The notes: generated by a model not told the origin, from the letters alone. A stretch of DNA of 64,000 nucleotides from Rikenellaceae bacterium (GCA_022777205.1 JALFGP010000027.1:1-64000); one strand, 5' to 3'. Shown: positions 55,186-62,167, counted from the first letter of the stretch. A program made the numbers and translations.

Positions 55186-55388
55186 ATCATCAGCATTATC
55201 CGTCCCTCAGCCTTGACGAAGGTGTCCGGGAAGTGCATCACCACGGCATATACCTGGGCCGAGGTCACCGGCTGGCCGTCCTTGCGTACGTGCAGCTTCC
55301 TGCGGTTGATGATTTCCGCAATCTGCTCCGTGCGCAGGCCCCCGTTTCTCTCTGCAAGGACATATAATATAGCTTCCTCAATCTTCAT
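55182..55388 (-). CDS. Small HARE-type winged-helix protein
   Basis: A 68-residue protein made almost wholly of a HARE-HTH-like winged helix (AILYVLAERNGGLRTEQIAEIINRR, then VTSAQVYAVVMHFPDTFVKA). Such domains usually accompany restriction or chromatin proteins and may bind modified DNA; here it stands alone. ATG 55388 is chosen. The frame could extend to a TTG at 55436, but that overlaps the end of the glutaredoxin-like gene. The function is unknown. Confidence 0.6.
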   Translation of the reverse strand: MKIEEAILYVLAERNGGLRTEQIAEIINRRKLHVRKDGQPVTSAQVYAVVMHFPDTFVKAEGRIMLMI

Positions 55389-55416
55389 TACAATCTCATT
55401 ATCTTCTTCGACTATC

Positions 55417-55710
55417 TCAGCACCCTTTTCCGTCAAGACTGCAAGATGCCCCAGAGGAGTAGCCGTTTGGTATGAATTCTTCAGTATCGAAGCTTATTCT
55501 TCCGTCTTCAGCGACAAAGCACGGTATACCGATGGAACCGTTAGCCTTGACGGAGTCGAAGGCAGGTGAGGTGTCCCGAAGCCGGATGAACGCCTTGAGG
55601 TTCCTCACGTGCTCACCGATGTCGATAATCTCAAAGTTCGGATTGTCCGAGAGTCTTGCCTTGACCTCAAAGCAGTCCGGGCAGGTTGACATTACATATA
55701 CTTTGGTCAT
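55417..55710 (-). CDS. Glutaredoxin-like protein
   Basis: A 97-residue thioredoxin-fold protein with redox motif CPDC at residues 10-13 and the cis-Pro segment GIPCFVAEDG. It ends with an unusual Cys-containing tail (GASCSLDGKGC). It should be a cytosolic thiol-disulfide reductase. It is 12 bp after the YbjQ-family gene and shares its direction, so the two may be co-transcribed. Confidence 0.8.
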   Translation of the reverse strand: MTKVYVMSTCPDCFEVKARLSDNPNFEIIDIGEHVRNLKAFIRLRDTSPAFDSVKANGSIGIPCFVAEDGRISFDTEEFIPNGYSSGASCSLDGKGC

Positions 55711-55722
55711 AATATACTCTCT

Positions 55723-56043
55723 TTAGTCTATAATTACGGCTGTTCCCGATGCAGTAACCATCAGCATACCGTTGTCGGCTCCGAGCACCTCGTAGTCGAT
55801 GTCAATTCCTACGACGGCGTTGGCTCCCATGCTGCGTGCGCGCTCAGCCATCTCGTCCATGGCATTCTGGCGCGCCTTGACGAGCTCATTCTCATACGAG
55901 CCTGAACGTCCGCCGACGAAGTTGCGGATGCTGGCCGCAAAGTCCTTCAGGAAGTTCACTCCGGTGATGACCTCCCCGAAGACGACTCCCTTGTATTCCC
56001 TGATTGTGTGGCCTTCAATGGCCGATGTAGTTGTCAGTATCAT
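55723..56043 (-). CDS. YbjQ/UPF0145 family protein
   Basis: A 106-residue protein of the YbjQ family (heavy-metal-binding-like fold). [19 protein letters not shown] and [20 protein letters not shown] are characteristic. The family assembles into rings; its role is uncertain. The length is typical and the gene is intact. Confidence 0.87.
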   Translation of the reverse strand: MILTTTSAIEGHTIREYKGVVFGEVITGVNFLKDFAASIRNFVGGRSGSYENELVKARQNAMDEMAERARSMGANAVVGIDIDYEVLGADNGMLMVTASGTAVIID

Positions 56044-56070
56044 ATTCTTTTCTAGTGTTTTGTCCTATTC

Positions 56071-56562
56071 TCAATCCCGTTTACCCGGCAATTTGTCAAT
56101 AAAGTTTGCCTTTACCATCTCATACGCCCGCTGCGGGGCGAATCTGTCAGTGTCGGGACGAAGAAGGATATCAGTATCGTCAAGGAACTCCGAATCCTGA
56201 AGTTTTATTTCCATATTCTGCACGAACTGTTTATAGGTAGGTGCTTTGTCCACGACAAAATCCATATACTTGCTGTAGCATTCAAGCACTTTGTACACAT
56301 CCAAGTTTCCATAATTCAATGCTACCTGCATATCAAATAGGTCACGTCCCTTCTTCCTTTGATATAAAGCTCGCAGTTTTGTTCCCACCAATTCATCAAG
56401 TGCATAAGTAGTTATTTCACATCTGCCGCTGAACCACTTGTTATTGACCTCAAACGGAATTTTGCGAAAACCCAACACGCTGAAATGCTCTTTGCAGTTT
56501 ATCTCAACTTTCAGTCGTATCGGTTGTATTGGAGGAATTTCAGACTCCATTCGGAAAAGCAT
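56071..56562 (-). pseudogene. N-terminally truncated AbiEii-type nucleotidyltransferase toxin
   Basis: A 163-residue product of which the family's C-terminal two thirds are recognisable: PIRLKVEINCKEHFSVLG, ITTYALDELVGTKLRALY and RKKGRDLFDMQVAL. The usual N-terminal 110-130 residues, with the catalytic GGTxL...SxDxD nucleotidyltransferase motif, are absent. The frame begins at an internal Met (LFRMESEIPP) inside the end of abiEi. AbiEii is the toxin of the type IV AbiE system and needs that motif, so this copy should be inactive. An internal deletion that joined abiEi to the middle of abiEii would explain the layout. Confidence 0.8.
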
Positions 56563-57352
56563 AGTCTATTTCTATATCAATATTCATATCCACTCTCCAA
56601 CGGTTGCTCTCCGGTGAGTCGGATGCCGGATGACCGGGGCTCATCGTAACGGCATTGAAATAACCGACTTTTTCTTTCAGCATTCCATACAGAGCATCAG
56701 CCATATCCTTCTCAAACAGAATATTATCCAACAGATACCCAAGCCTCTGTACTGTTGTTGCCGTTGTATGCTGGAGAACGGTTCTCATCTTGTTAATATC
56801 AATGGTATCAACCAATTCGGCGATAACTGTGGCAGCTCTTTGATAACCTCCTACGTGCGAAGCAAATTGGATGAGGTCCGTTGCCGTCAACTCTGCCGAT
56901 GAATAGTATATACGACCCATCTCTCCATTTCTTGTCTCAATAAGTTCTTTCGGTATCTGCTGGCGGTAATTCCAGTCCAATAGAGAATTCCTGTTTGATG
57001 TTCTTGTCCTGGGCCCGGTGGTTACAATCTGAGTTATCATTGTTCTTTGGTGAGAAGCACCATATATGGCCGCAGCCGACAATAATCCTACATAGTAAGG
57101 CTTGCCAAGGTGCTCCATAAGCTCGTTTATGTAATAGCTTGGAGGCACTATCCCCTTTAGCTGATACTGTATAGGAATGATAACATAGAATCCCTTGTAT
57201 ACATTTTCAATCCTCCTTGCTGATACCAGTCTTTTGATGTCAGTTTTCAACGATTTCTCCGTCCGTTCATGAAACTCACAACGAACTTGCTGGAAAGAGA
57301 AGGAGGTAACCCCTCGTTGTTCCAATTCTTTTATCCAGTCGTTCAAACTCAT
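56540..57352 (-). CDS. abiEi: AbiEi-type antitoxin / transcriptional repressor
   Basis: A 270-residue protein with an N-terminal winged helix (SFSFQQVRCEFHERTEKSLKTDIKRLVSARRI), the antitoxin core (GKPYYVGLLSAAAIYGASHQ) and the C-terminal RWRVDMNIDIEID segment. In AbiE systems it represses its own promoter by binding inverted repeats and counters AbiEii. The last residues (YAFPNGV) follow the normal IEID end and may come from a deletion junction. ATG 57352 (MSLNDWIKEL) is used because an upstream TTG lies within the promoter palindrome. The promoter is the 35-bp palindrome at 57367-57401. Its toxin partner is truncated. Confidence 0.85.
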   Translation of the reverse strand: MSLNDWIKELEQRGVTSFSFQQVRCEFHERTEKSLKTDIKRLVSARRIENVYKGFYVIIPIQYQLKGIVPPSYYINELMEHLGKPYYVGLLSAAAIYGASHQRTMITQIVTTGPRTRTSNRNSLLDWNYRQQIPKELIETRNGEMGRIYYSSAELTATDLIQFASHVGGYQRAATVIAELVDTIDINKMRTVLQHTTATTVQRLGYLLDNILFEKDMADALYGMLKEKVGYFNAVTMSPGHPASDSPESNRWRVDMNIDIEIDYAFPNGV

Positions 57353-57366
57353 ATTCGTCTGTTTTG

Positions 57367-57401
57367 TTGCAAAGGTAAGCAATTCCTGCTTACCTTTGCA
57401 A
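57367..57401. promoter_or_regulatory. Perfect 15-bp palindrome forming divergent promoters
   Basis: TTGCAAAGGTAAGCA (57367-57381), spacer ATTCC, then TGCTTACCTTTGCAA (57387-57401) are exact inverses. On each strand the arms give TTG-21 nt-TACCTTTG, a complete -33/-7 pair. The minus-strand copy (TTG 57401-57399, box 57377-57370) faces abiEi. The plus-strand copy (TTG 57367-57369, box 57391-57398) faces the HATPase gene. AbiEi is the obvious candidate ligand. Confidence 0.75.
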
Positions 57402-57495
57402 TATTTTTAATGAAAAATTTCAAGTCAGATTGAAGGAATTAAATGACTTTTCCTACATAAATCATCCCAGATTCTCAAGATATTCAAAAAATCAG

Positions 57496-57503
57496 TACCT
57501 TTG
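57496..57503 (+). promoter_or_regulatory. -7 box of the HATPase gene
   Basis: TACCTTTG ends 17 nt before ATG 57521 and fits TAnnTTTG, although no TTG -33 element was seen. It shows that the start is 57521 rather than the GTG at 57503. Confidence 0.55.
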
Positions 57504-57520
57504 TGGAAATTGGTTTGTCA

Positions 57521-58174
57521 ATGGATGTCGCGTTTCTGATAAAAGAGTATTTTAAGGGTGCGGAGAGCAATCTTTCAATAGATGTTTTCGACGCACTTAC
57601 GTTGAATTCAGTTTATTCCAATGTATTAAGAGTCCTTACATCCCACTTCGAGATAGAGACAAGCGTACTACAATCATTGAGTTATTGTTTCTATGAAATC
57701 CTCGATAACGTACATATCCATTCCGGTAAGCCGCTTGGTACCGCGATTACTCACTTTGATTCTGAAAACGATGTGCTCAAAATCCTAATTGCAGATGATG
57801 GTAAAGGGATTAGAGCTTCTTTGTCAGAGAATGCAAAGTATAAAGATATTGATGAGGGAGAAGCTCTTCGTCTTTGCCTTGAGGATTCAGTGACAGACGG
57901 AAAGGGAATGGGCTTTGGGCTATATGCTACCTCCCGTTTGATGAAGGAAGTTGGACTGGAATTTATTATCCATTCCGGACACCATAAATTGATTGATAAG
58001 GATGGCGATATTTCGATAGTACAGAATGGCTTATGGCAAGGTACGATAGTCTATATGGAGATATGCACCAATATAGATGTCAATCCGGATGATGTAGTTG
58101 AAAACCGAACTGATATTGAGGCAGAGTTTAACGAGCCTTTCTTGGAGTCAGATGAATTGAATACATTATGGTAG
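57521..58174 (+). CDS. Histidine-kinase-like ATPase (GHKL), anti-sigma/switch type
   Basis: A 217-residue protein with the GHKL fold: N-box YCFYEILDNVHIHS, G1 IADDGKGI, and G2 GKGMGFGLYATSRLM. There is no dimerisation/His domain, receiver or membrane segment, so it is not a normal sensor kinase. It resembles the small kinases of partner-switching systems that phosphorylate a STAS antagonist. It overlaps the following STAS-like gene by 7 bp, supporting a direct functional pair. Confidence 0.78.
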   Translation: MDVAFLIKEYFKGAESNLSIDVFDALTLNSVYSNVLRVLTSHFEIETSVLQSLSYCFYEILDNVHIHSGKPLGTAITHFDSENDVLKILIADDGKGIRASLSENAKYKDIDEGEALRLCLEDSVTDGKGMGFGLYATSRLMKEVGLEFIIHSGHHKLIDKDGDISIVQNGLWQGTIVYMEICTNIDVNPDDVVENRTDIEAEFNEPFLESDELNTLW

Positions 58175-58467
58175 AGTTCAAATTTGCACAATATGGAGAG
58201 AATTTTGGCACCAGGGATATGGGTGCGAAAATTCGTAAGGAGCTTCTTGCCCTACTGGAAGGGGGTGAACGTATCGTCTTGGATTTTACTGGTGTAAATG
58301 TGGTGACCAACTCGTTTGCAGATGAATGCATTGCTAAGTTGTTGCTGGATATGCCACTTGAGGAATTAAAGAAAAAGACGACATTTCGTGGTCTCAATCC
58401 CGTAGCTGAGAAAAGCGTCCTTGTGGCACTTCAGCGACGTTACAAAGTGCTTAAATCTCTGCAATAG
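58168..58467 (+). CDS. STAS-like DUF4325 protein
   Basis: A 99-residue protein with a STAS-like core: GERIVLDFTGVNVVTNSFADECIAKLL, matching DUF4325 (PF14213). In anti-sigma-factor-antagonist proteins a Ser follows the central strand; here Thr/Asn-Ser in VVTNSFAD could be the phosphorylation site. It is translationally coupled to the GHKL ATPase. No sigma factor or phosphatase is near, so the output is unknown. Confidence 0.78.
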   Translation: MVEFKFAQYGENFGTRDMGAKIRKELLALLEGGERIVLDFTGVNVVTNSFADECIAKLLLDMPLEELKKKTTFRGLNPVAEKSVLVALQRRYKVLKSLQ

Positions 58468-58525
58468 CTTCTTGAACGGGACTAAAGGACTTAGTTCTAA
58501 CGACAACCGGCAAGATCGAATTTAT

Positions 58526-58580
58526 GTGCGAAAACCAGCGGAAACTTCAAACAAAATATAGTTTCCGCTGGTTTTCGCAC
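58526..58580. terminator. 21-bp perfect inverted repeat, bidirectional terminator
   Basis: GTGCGAAAACCAGCGGAAACT (58526-58546) and its exact inverse (58560-58580) are separated by a 13-nt AT-rich loop. The repeat lies between two convergent genes (ends at 58467 and 58583). A strong hairpin here is expected to stop both transcripts, but long T-runs are lacking on both sides, and the arms are much longer than a usual terminator. Confidence 0.65.
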
Positions 58581-58582
58581 GT

Positions 58583-59794
58583 TTAGTAGAGGAATCCCAG
58601 CATCCAAAGAGGCAGCTTTGCGCCATCAGGCATATCCCAGTCATCTGCAAATATATACGAATCGGGAAGTCCTGCAATTTGAGAGAAATCTTTGCTTCTC
58701 CCGCCAATTTCAAATGTGTATTTTGAATCAATCTTGAAATCCCCTTGAGCTTTACCATACTCTACCAGATGGGATTCTGACAGACTGTTGATGGCGAAGC
58801 TCTCTCTTGCCGTCCCTATTTCAACCTTGTCAGGGGCAATGGCATACAGAAGGTTGGGATTTTCCAGATAGACTTTATCCGGTTTGGAAAGCTTGCCCGT
58901 CTTTTTCTTGTCTGAATACAGCAGATTAAGTATTTTGGCATCTCCCAAATACTTGAGATACTCGACGACAGTATCTCTGCCGATTTCCATAGAACCGGCA
59001 AGTTTGTTCGCATTGACCTCAAACGGAACCTCTTCAGCTATGAGCTTGACCAAAGCCTGTACTTTTCGAATATTCACCACATCAACTTTGCATATCTGCG
59101 GCAATTCCGTTTCTATGATGTAGTTCACCACCTGCTCTATACGGGTGAAGTATTCCCCCTCTCCCTCAAGCAGGAACGGATAGTAGCCTTTTGCAAGATA
59201 TTCCTTGAAGAGAGGAATCGGTTTGCATTTTGACGAGACCATCTCCCACAAGTCGACAGGATGAGTAAGGATTTCCTCCAACGTCCACTTCGGAAAATCC
59301 AGCCCGTGATAGAAACGCAGCGCTCCCCGGAACGACAAGCCGGGCATAGTGTACTTGATTGCACGTCGAGACAGGTCGGCATCACCTTCTTTGAGTTTAA
59401 GAAGAGAGGATCCGCTCACAATGAGTTTCAGTTTCGGGAAGAGCTCATATATCTCTTTTACCTCCTTGCTCCAGTTCGATGTGCCGGGCTTATACTTGTG
59501 GATTTCATCAACGACCAGCAGTTCTCCTCCATTGATGAAGAACTGTTCGGCGAGTTCCACCAAAGAGAGTGTGGAAAAATCAACCGAATCAGCCGAGCAA
59601 TAGAGCGCTCTTCTGTCTCCGATTTGGTAATTGCGCTTTACATATTGTCTCAGAAGAGTGGATTTGCCTACACCCTTCGGACCCATTATGCTGATAATCT
59701 GTGCATTCCAATGGATTTGGTCCATCTGTTCACGAACAATATCCATTGATGTATTGGCAAGTAACCTGTCGTGTTTCCGAAATAACGTATCCAT
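58583..59794 (-). CDS. AAA ATPase with DUF4143 domain
   Basis: A 403-residue protein. The P-loop GPKGVGKS spans 38-45 and the Walker B is LLVVDEIHKY. Sensor-like LIVSGSSLLKL, a winged-helix segment (EVNANKLAGSMEIGRDTVVEYLKYLGDAKIL) and the DUF4143 end (YTFEIGGRSKDFSQI, LPLWMLGFLY) follow. This is the classic AAA_14-DUF4143 architecture, common in Bacteroidetes, with no settled function. The gene stands alone with its own promoter and an imperfect 18-bp inverted repeat over the -33 box. Confidence 0.88.
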   Translation of the reverse strand: MDTLFRKHDRLLANTSMDIVREQMDQIHWNAQIISIMGPKGVGKSTLLRQYVKRNYQIGDRRALYCSADSVDFSTLSLVELAEQFFINGGELLVVDEIHKYKPGTSNWSKEVKEIYELFPKLKLIVSGSSLLKLKEGDADLSRRAIKYTMPGLSFRGALRFYHGLDFPKWTLEEILTHPVDLWEMVSSKCKPIPLFKEYLAKGYYPFLLEGEGEYFTRIEQVVNYIIETELPQICKVDVVNIRKVQALVKLIAEEVPFEVNANKLAGSMEIGRDTVVEYLKYLGDAKILNLLYSDKKKTGKLSKPDKVYLENPNLLYAIAPDKVEIGTARESFAINSLSESHLVEYGKAQGDFKIDSKYTFEIGGRSKDFSQIAGLPDSYIFADDWDMPDGAKLPLWMLGFLY

Positions 59795-59813
59795 ATGAGC
59801 TTCTTTTACGTCT

Positions 59814-59844
59814 CAAAGGTACAAAATATGTTGCACATAAACAA
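59814..59844 (-). promoter_or_regulatory. Promoter of the DUF4143 ATPase
   Basis: On the minus strand TTG (59844-59842), 20 nt, TACCTTTG (59821-59814) match the Bacteroidetes -33/-7 pattern. The -33 element lies within the left arm of an inverted repeat. Confidence 0.7.
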
Positions 59845-59878
59845 CAGTTTTATTGAAAAGTGCTGTTTAAGCGCAACA
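59829..59878. repeat. Imperfect 18-bp inverted repeat over the DUF4143 ATPase promoter
   Basis: TGTTGCACATAAACAACA (59829-59846) and the inverse of 59861-59878 (TGTTGCGCTTAAACAGCA) match at 15 of 18 bases, spacer 14 nt. The left arm covers the -33 element, so a bound protein would block the promoter. Confidence 0.65.
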
Positions 59879-59914
59879 CTTTCGAGTATAATCCAAGGTT
59901 ACATAAGATAGATT

Positions 59915-60433
59915 TCATTTCACAATAGGGTCCCCGCAGTAGTCCTTCCTGCCGCAGTCCCGGCACCTGAACCCTGCCCATACCGAGTCTAAATGATCCA
60001 TTGCGGCGGCCACGAGCGCGGAGTCGTCCGTAAGTATGCCCGCCTCAAAGTTGCGTCTGCGGCCGGACTTCATTCCCATCCCGGCGCCGGTCAGGTTGGC
60101 AGACCCTATGTAGGCCTCCTTCCCGTCGAAAACGAATATCTTGAAGTGCACCCTGGGGCACAGGGCCCTCTCCAGCCCCGTAAAGAGTGACGGATATCGG
60201 TCGAACTCCTCACGGAAGACGGGACCGGGCTCCTTGGCGTGCAGGAGCCTCACATTTACGCCCTTGCGGACCAGATTTGCAAGGACGGCAAGGAAAGGCA
60301 GGCTGTCGAGGCCCAGCTTGATGTGCAGGTCCTTTATGTCGGCGGTCCCTATCCAGAGGGATGACTTCACCGAGGCGCAACGGGCGATGACCTCGTTGTA
60401 ATGGTCAGTGTCACAGATGTATCTTGTCGGCAT
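59915..60433 (-). CDS. Single-HKD phospholipase-D-like protein
   Basis: A 172-residue protein with one PLD motif: HFKIFVFDGKEAYIGSANLTGAG (written HxKx4D...GSxNxT). PLD nucleases with one HKD motif act as dimers on nucleic acid or phospholipid. The C terminus has a Cys-rich stretch (CRDCGRKDYC) that may bind zinc. ATG 60433 is chosen because a 38-residue gene ends at 60457; an ATG at 60475 would overlap it. It is the third gene of a unit that starts at 61626. Confidence 0.8.
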   Translation of the reverse strand: MPTRYICDTDHYNEVIARCASVKSSLWIGTADIKDLHIKLGLDSLPFLAVLANLVRKGVNVRLLHAKEPGPVFREEFDRYPSLFTGLERALCPRVHFKIFVFDGKEAYIGSANLTGAGMGMKSGRRRNFEAGILTDDSALVAAAMDHLDSVWAGFRCRDCGRKDYCGDPIVK

Positions 60434-60456
60434 AGGCGAATTATTTGACGATAAAG

Positions 60457-60573
60457 TTAGTGAATAACTCTGCATAGCTTGCAGTTGGATATTATTCCAT
60501 TGTCATAAAGAATCATTTCGCCGCTCTCTGTAGTTCCGATGGCCACCGGCCATCTGCAATCATTGTTGTCCAT
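60457..60573 (-). CDS. Small 38-residue protein, unknown function
   Basis: ATG 60573 starts 3 bp after the stop of the 349-residue gene and gives a 38-residue frame (DCRWPVAIGTTESGEMILYDNG, then Cys-rich NCKLCRV). The tight spacing and lack of overlap with neighbours support a real gene. The product has four Cys but no recognised domain. It could also be a remnant of a longer protein. Confidence 0.45.
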   Translation of the reverse strand: MDNNDCRWPVAIGTTESGEMILYDNGIISNCKLCRVIH

Positions 60574-60576
60574 ATT

Positions 60577-61626
60577 CTATAATCCTTTAAGTTCCCTGTG
60601 TATCTTCCTGAGAGCCTTCAGGAAATCCCCGGCCAAATTATCGTCTTTTCGGCAGTCCGGAAGCCGGGAGATTTCCTCCAGTTCGAAATACTCAATGCCC
60701 CTCCTCCAGACGAACTCCCCGAGGCTCTCTCCTGAAGGGCGGCTCTGTGCCTCGTGCATGAACTTGTCAATGAACTCCTGCTCTGAGCAGTTCTTCCACC
60801 AGAAGAAGCGCGTCCCGTCCTGCTCGCTTATCTGCTGCACGGTCACGTCCACCTTCACCTCGAAGGTGTTCATCCTCAGAAGGTCCGGGATCGGGTAGTC
60901 CTGATGAGTCACGACTGCGTGAGTCGCATAGCACATGCATATATGGTCGAGTTTCGGATGCCTCAGCCAGCTTTCCGCCCAGGTCGTGCCGTCGTCGAGA
61001 TGATTGTCGATGTCAAGCTCGGCATCGCTCATCGAGGACTTGTGTCCGCAGCCCGGATTCCAAAATGGACGGCAGGAGATGATTCCCAGGTCGCCTTTGA
61101 CATCCCTCTGGAGGGTGTCGTTGATAAGGATCATCCTCGTGAAGTCGGACCCGTAGAACCCGTCATCCTCCAGGTGTATAACGTCCTGCGCCGAGTCTCC
61201 CCAGTACTTCAGCGTCCCTTCCACCGTGAGGTCATCGTCCTTGGGGTCCATCGGGAGGTCGAGGATGTTCCGGTACATCCTGCCGGTCCTGGAGAACATG
61301 TTGCAGGTAAGTTTATACAGATGCGCATTGACGCTCTCCATCCTTTTTACCTCTGCCTCGGAGCAATGGATTTCGAACATCTTCGAAAGAAGATAGTATC
61401 GTCTCCCGAGCAGGTCCTCAACCTTCTCGGCTGTCCTTTCGCTCTTCTCCCACCGTCTGGACGAGAGCTTCAGGGGGTCTCCCGTGAGGCGGAGTATGCT
61501 TTTCTCCACGTTCTGCACCTCTGCGCGGTATCTCTCTATTCTCTCTTCTTCCGGGAGTGTCTCAAGAGCATCAATGGTCTCAAACCATTTCATTTGCTGC
61601 TCATATAAATCGCCGTAATGTTTCAT
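60577..61626 (-). CDS. Conserved-looking protein of unknown function
   Basis: A 349-residue soluble protein. The N-terminal third is a long helical region with many Glu, Arg and Lys (LETLPEEERIERYRAEVQNVEKS, EKVEDLLGRRYYLLSKMF). The central part contains GCGHKSSMSDAELDIDNHLDDGTTWAESW and CMCYATHAVV, with His/Asp/Cys clusters that might bind metal. No family was recognised. ATG 61626 (MKHYGDLYE) is chosen, as the promoter box at 61648-61655 precedes it. It heads a three-gene unit with the 38-residue gene and the PLD-like gene, so it may work with that nuclease-like protein. Confidence 0.7.
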   Translation of the reverse strand: MKHYGDLYEQQMKWFETIDALETLPEEERIERYRAEVQNVEKSILRLTGDPLKLSSRRWEKSERTAEKVEDLLGRRYYLLSKMFEIHCSEAEVKRMESVNAHLYKLTCNMFSRTGRMYRNILDLPMDPKDDDLTVEGTLKYWGDSAQDVIHLEDDGFYGSDFTRMILINDTLQRDVKGDLGIISCRPFWNPGCGHKSSMSDAELDIDNHLDDGTTWAESWLRHPKLDHICMCYATHAVVTHQDYPIPDLLRMNTFEVKVDVTVQQISEQDGTRFFWWKNCSEQEFIDKFMHEAQSRPSGESLGEFVWRRGIEYFELEEISRLPDCRKDDNLAGDFLKALRKIHRELKGL

Positions 61627-61647
61627 TGTTTTTTGAATTTTATGCTG

Positions 61648-61655
61648 CAAATATA
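61648..61655 (-). promoter_or_regulatory. -7 promoter box of the three-gene unit
   Basis: TATATTTG on the minus strand, 21 nt before ATG 61626, matches TAnnTTTG. The 18-bp inverted repeat starts 9 bp upstream and would cover the -33 region. Confidence 0.6.
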
Positions 61656-61664
61656 GTATATATT

Positions 61665-61731
61665 ACTGCAAGAATATGGCAGGAAGAAATCCTGTCGCAG
61701 AATCTTTAATGTGCTGCCATATTCTTGCAGT
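61665..61731. repeat. Perfect 18-bp inverted repeat between divergent genes
   Basis: ACTGCAAGAATATGGCAG (61665-61682) and CTGCCATATTCTTGCAGT (61714-61731) are exact inverses with a 31-nt spacer. They lie between the start of the three-gene unit (61626, minus) and a short plus-strand frame at 61775. The position, next to the -7 box, suggests an operator. Confidence 0.75.
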
Positions 61732-61774
61732 GAAACTTGCTTTCTTTGTACTCTGAAACCAATAAACAATAAAT

Positions 61775-61912
61775 ATGACACTTTCTGAACTGCTCTGCAA
61801 GGTATCGTTCGACGAGCTCATACCCACTCTGGAAGAAGTGTATGACGTGAAGGACATCTACTCCTACAGGGAGGCGTTCGATGAGCTTATGCTCAAGTCT
61901 AGAATATATTGA
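61775..61912 (+). pseudogene. 45-residue fragment resembling the start of a DUF6557-like protein
   Basis: The frame from ATG 61775 reads as a small soluble protein (TLSELLCKVSFDELIPTLEEVY, then YSYREAFDELM) and stops at 61912. Comparable Bacteroidales proteins are about twice as long, so the C-terminal part seems lost. After the stop the same frame stays open to about 62040 (SEFWQEQLSPTAVQYVVGG, GEAYHIMFF), which looks protein-like and may belong to the original gene or another remnant. The family assignment is from memory of the N-terminal pattern and is weak. Confidence 0.4.
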
Positions 61913-62089
61913 CAGGACTCTGGAAAGGAACGGAGGCACGATGGAAGTGAGTTCTGGCAGGAACAGCTCTCACCCACTGCCGTACAATATGTCGTTGGCG
62001 GAGCTTTCAAAGGCGAAGCCTATCATATAATGTTTTTCTAAGTAGGCGTCAAAATAGTAAGCACAAAGAATGAGTTGAATTAAATTGAC

Positions 62090-62097
62090 TATATTTG
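62090..62097 (+). promoter_or_regulatory. -7 promoter box of the GH36-like gene
   Basis: TATATTTG, 70 nt upstream of ATG 62168, matches TAnnTTTG. A short palindrome GTTATA-GAAAT-TATAAC (62124-62140) lies in the untranslated region. A second match, TAACTTTG at 62159-62166, touches the start codon and is less likely to be used. Confidence 0.5.
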
Positions 62098-62167
62098 CGT
62101 TATACTTTCGATTCATCTCAACTGTTATAGAAATTATAACCGACAACAATTCAAATAGTAACTTTGT

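Noticed and set aside
57422-57449. AAGTCA...TGACTT short inverted repeat upstream of the HATPase gene
   Set aside because: Six-base arms in AT-rich DNA are expected by chance.
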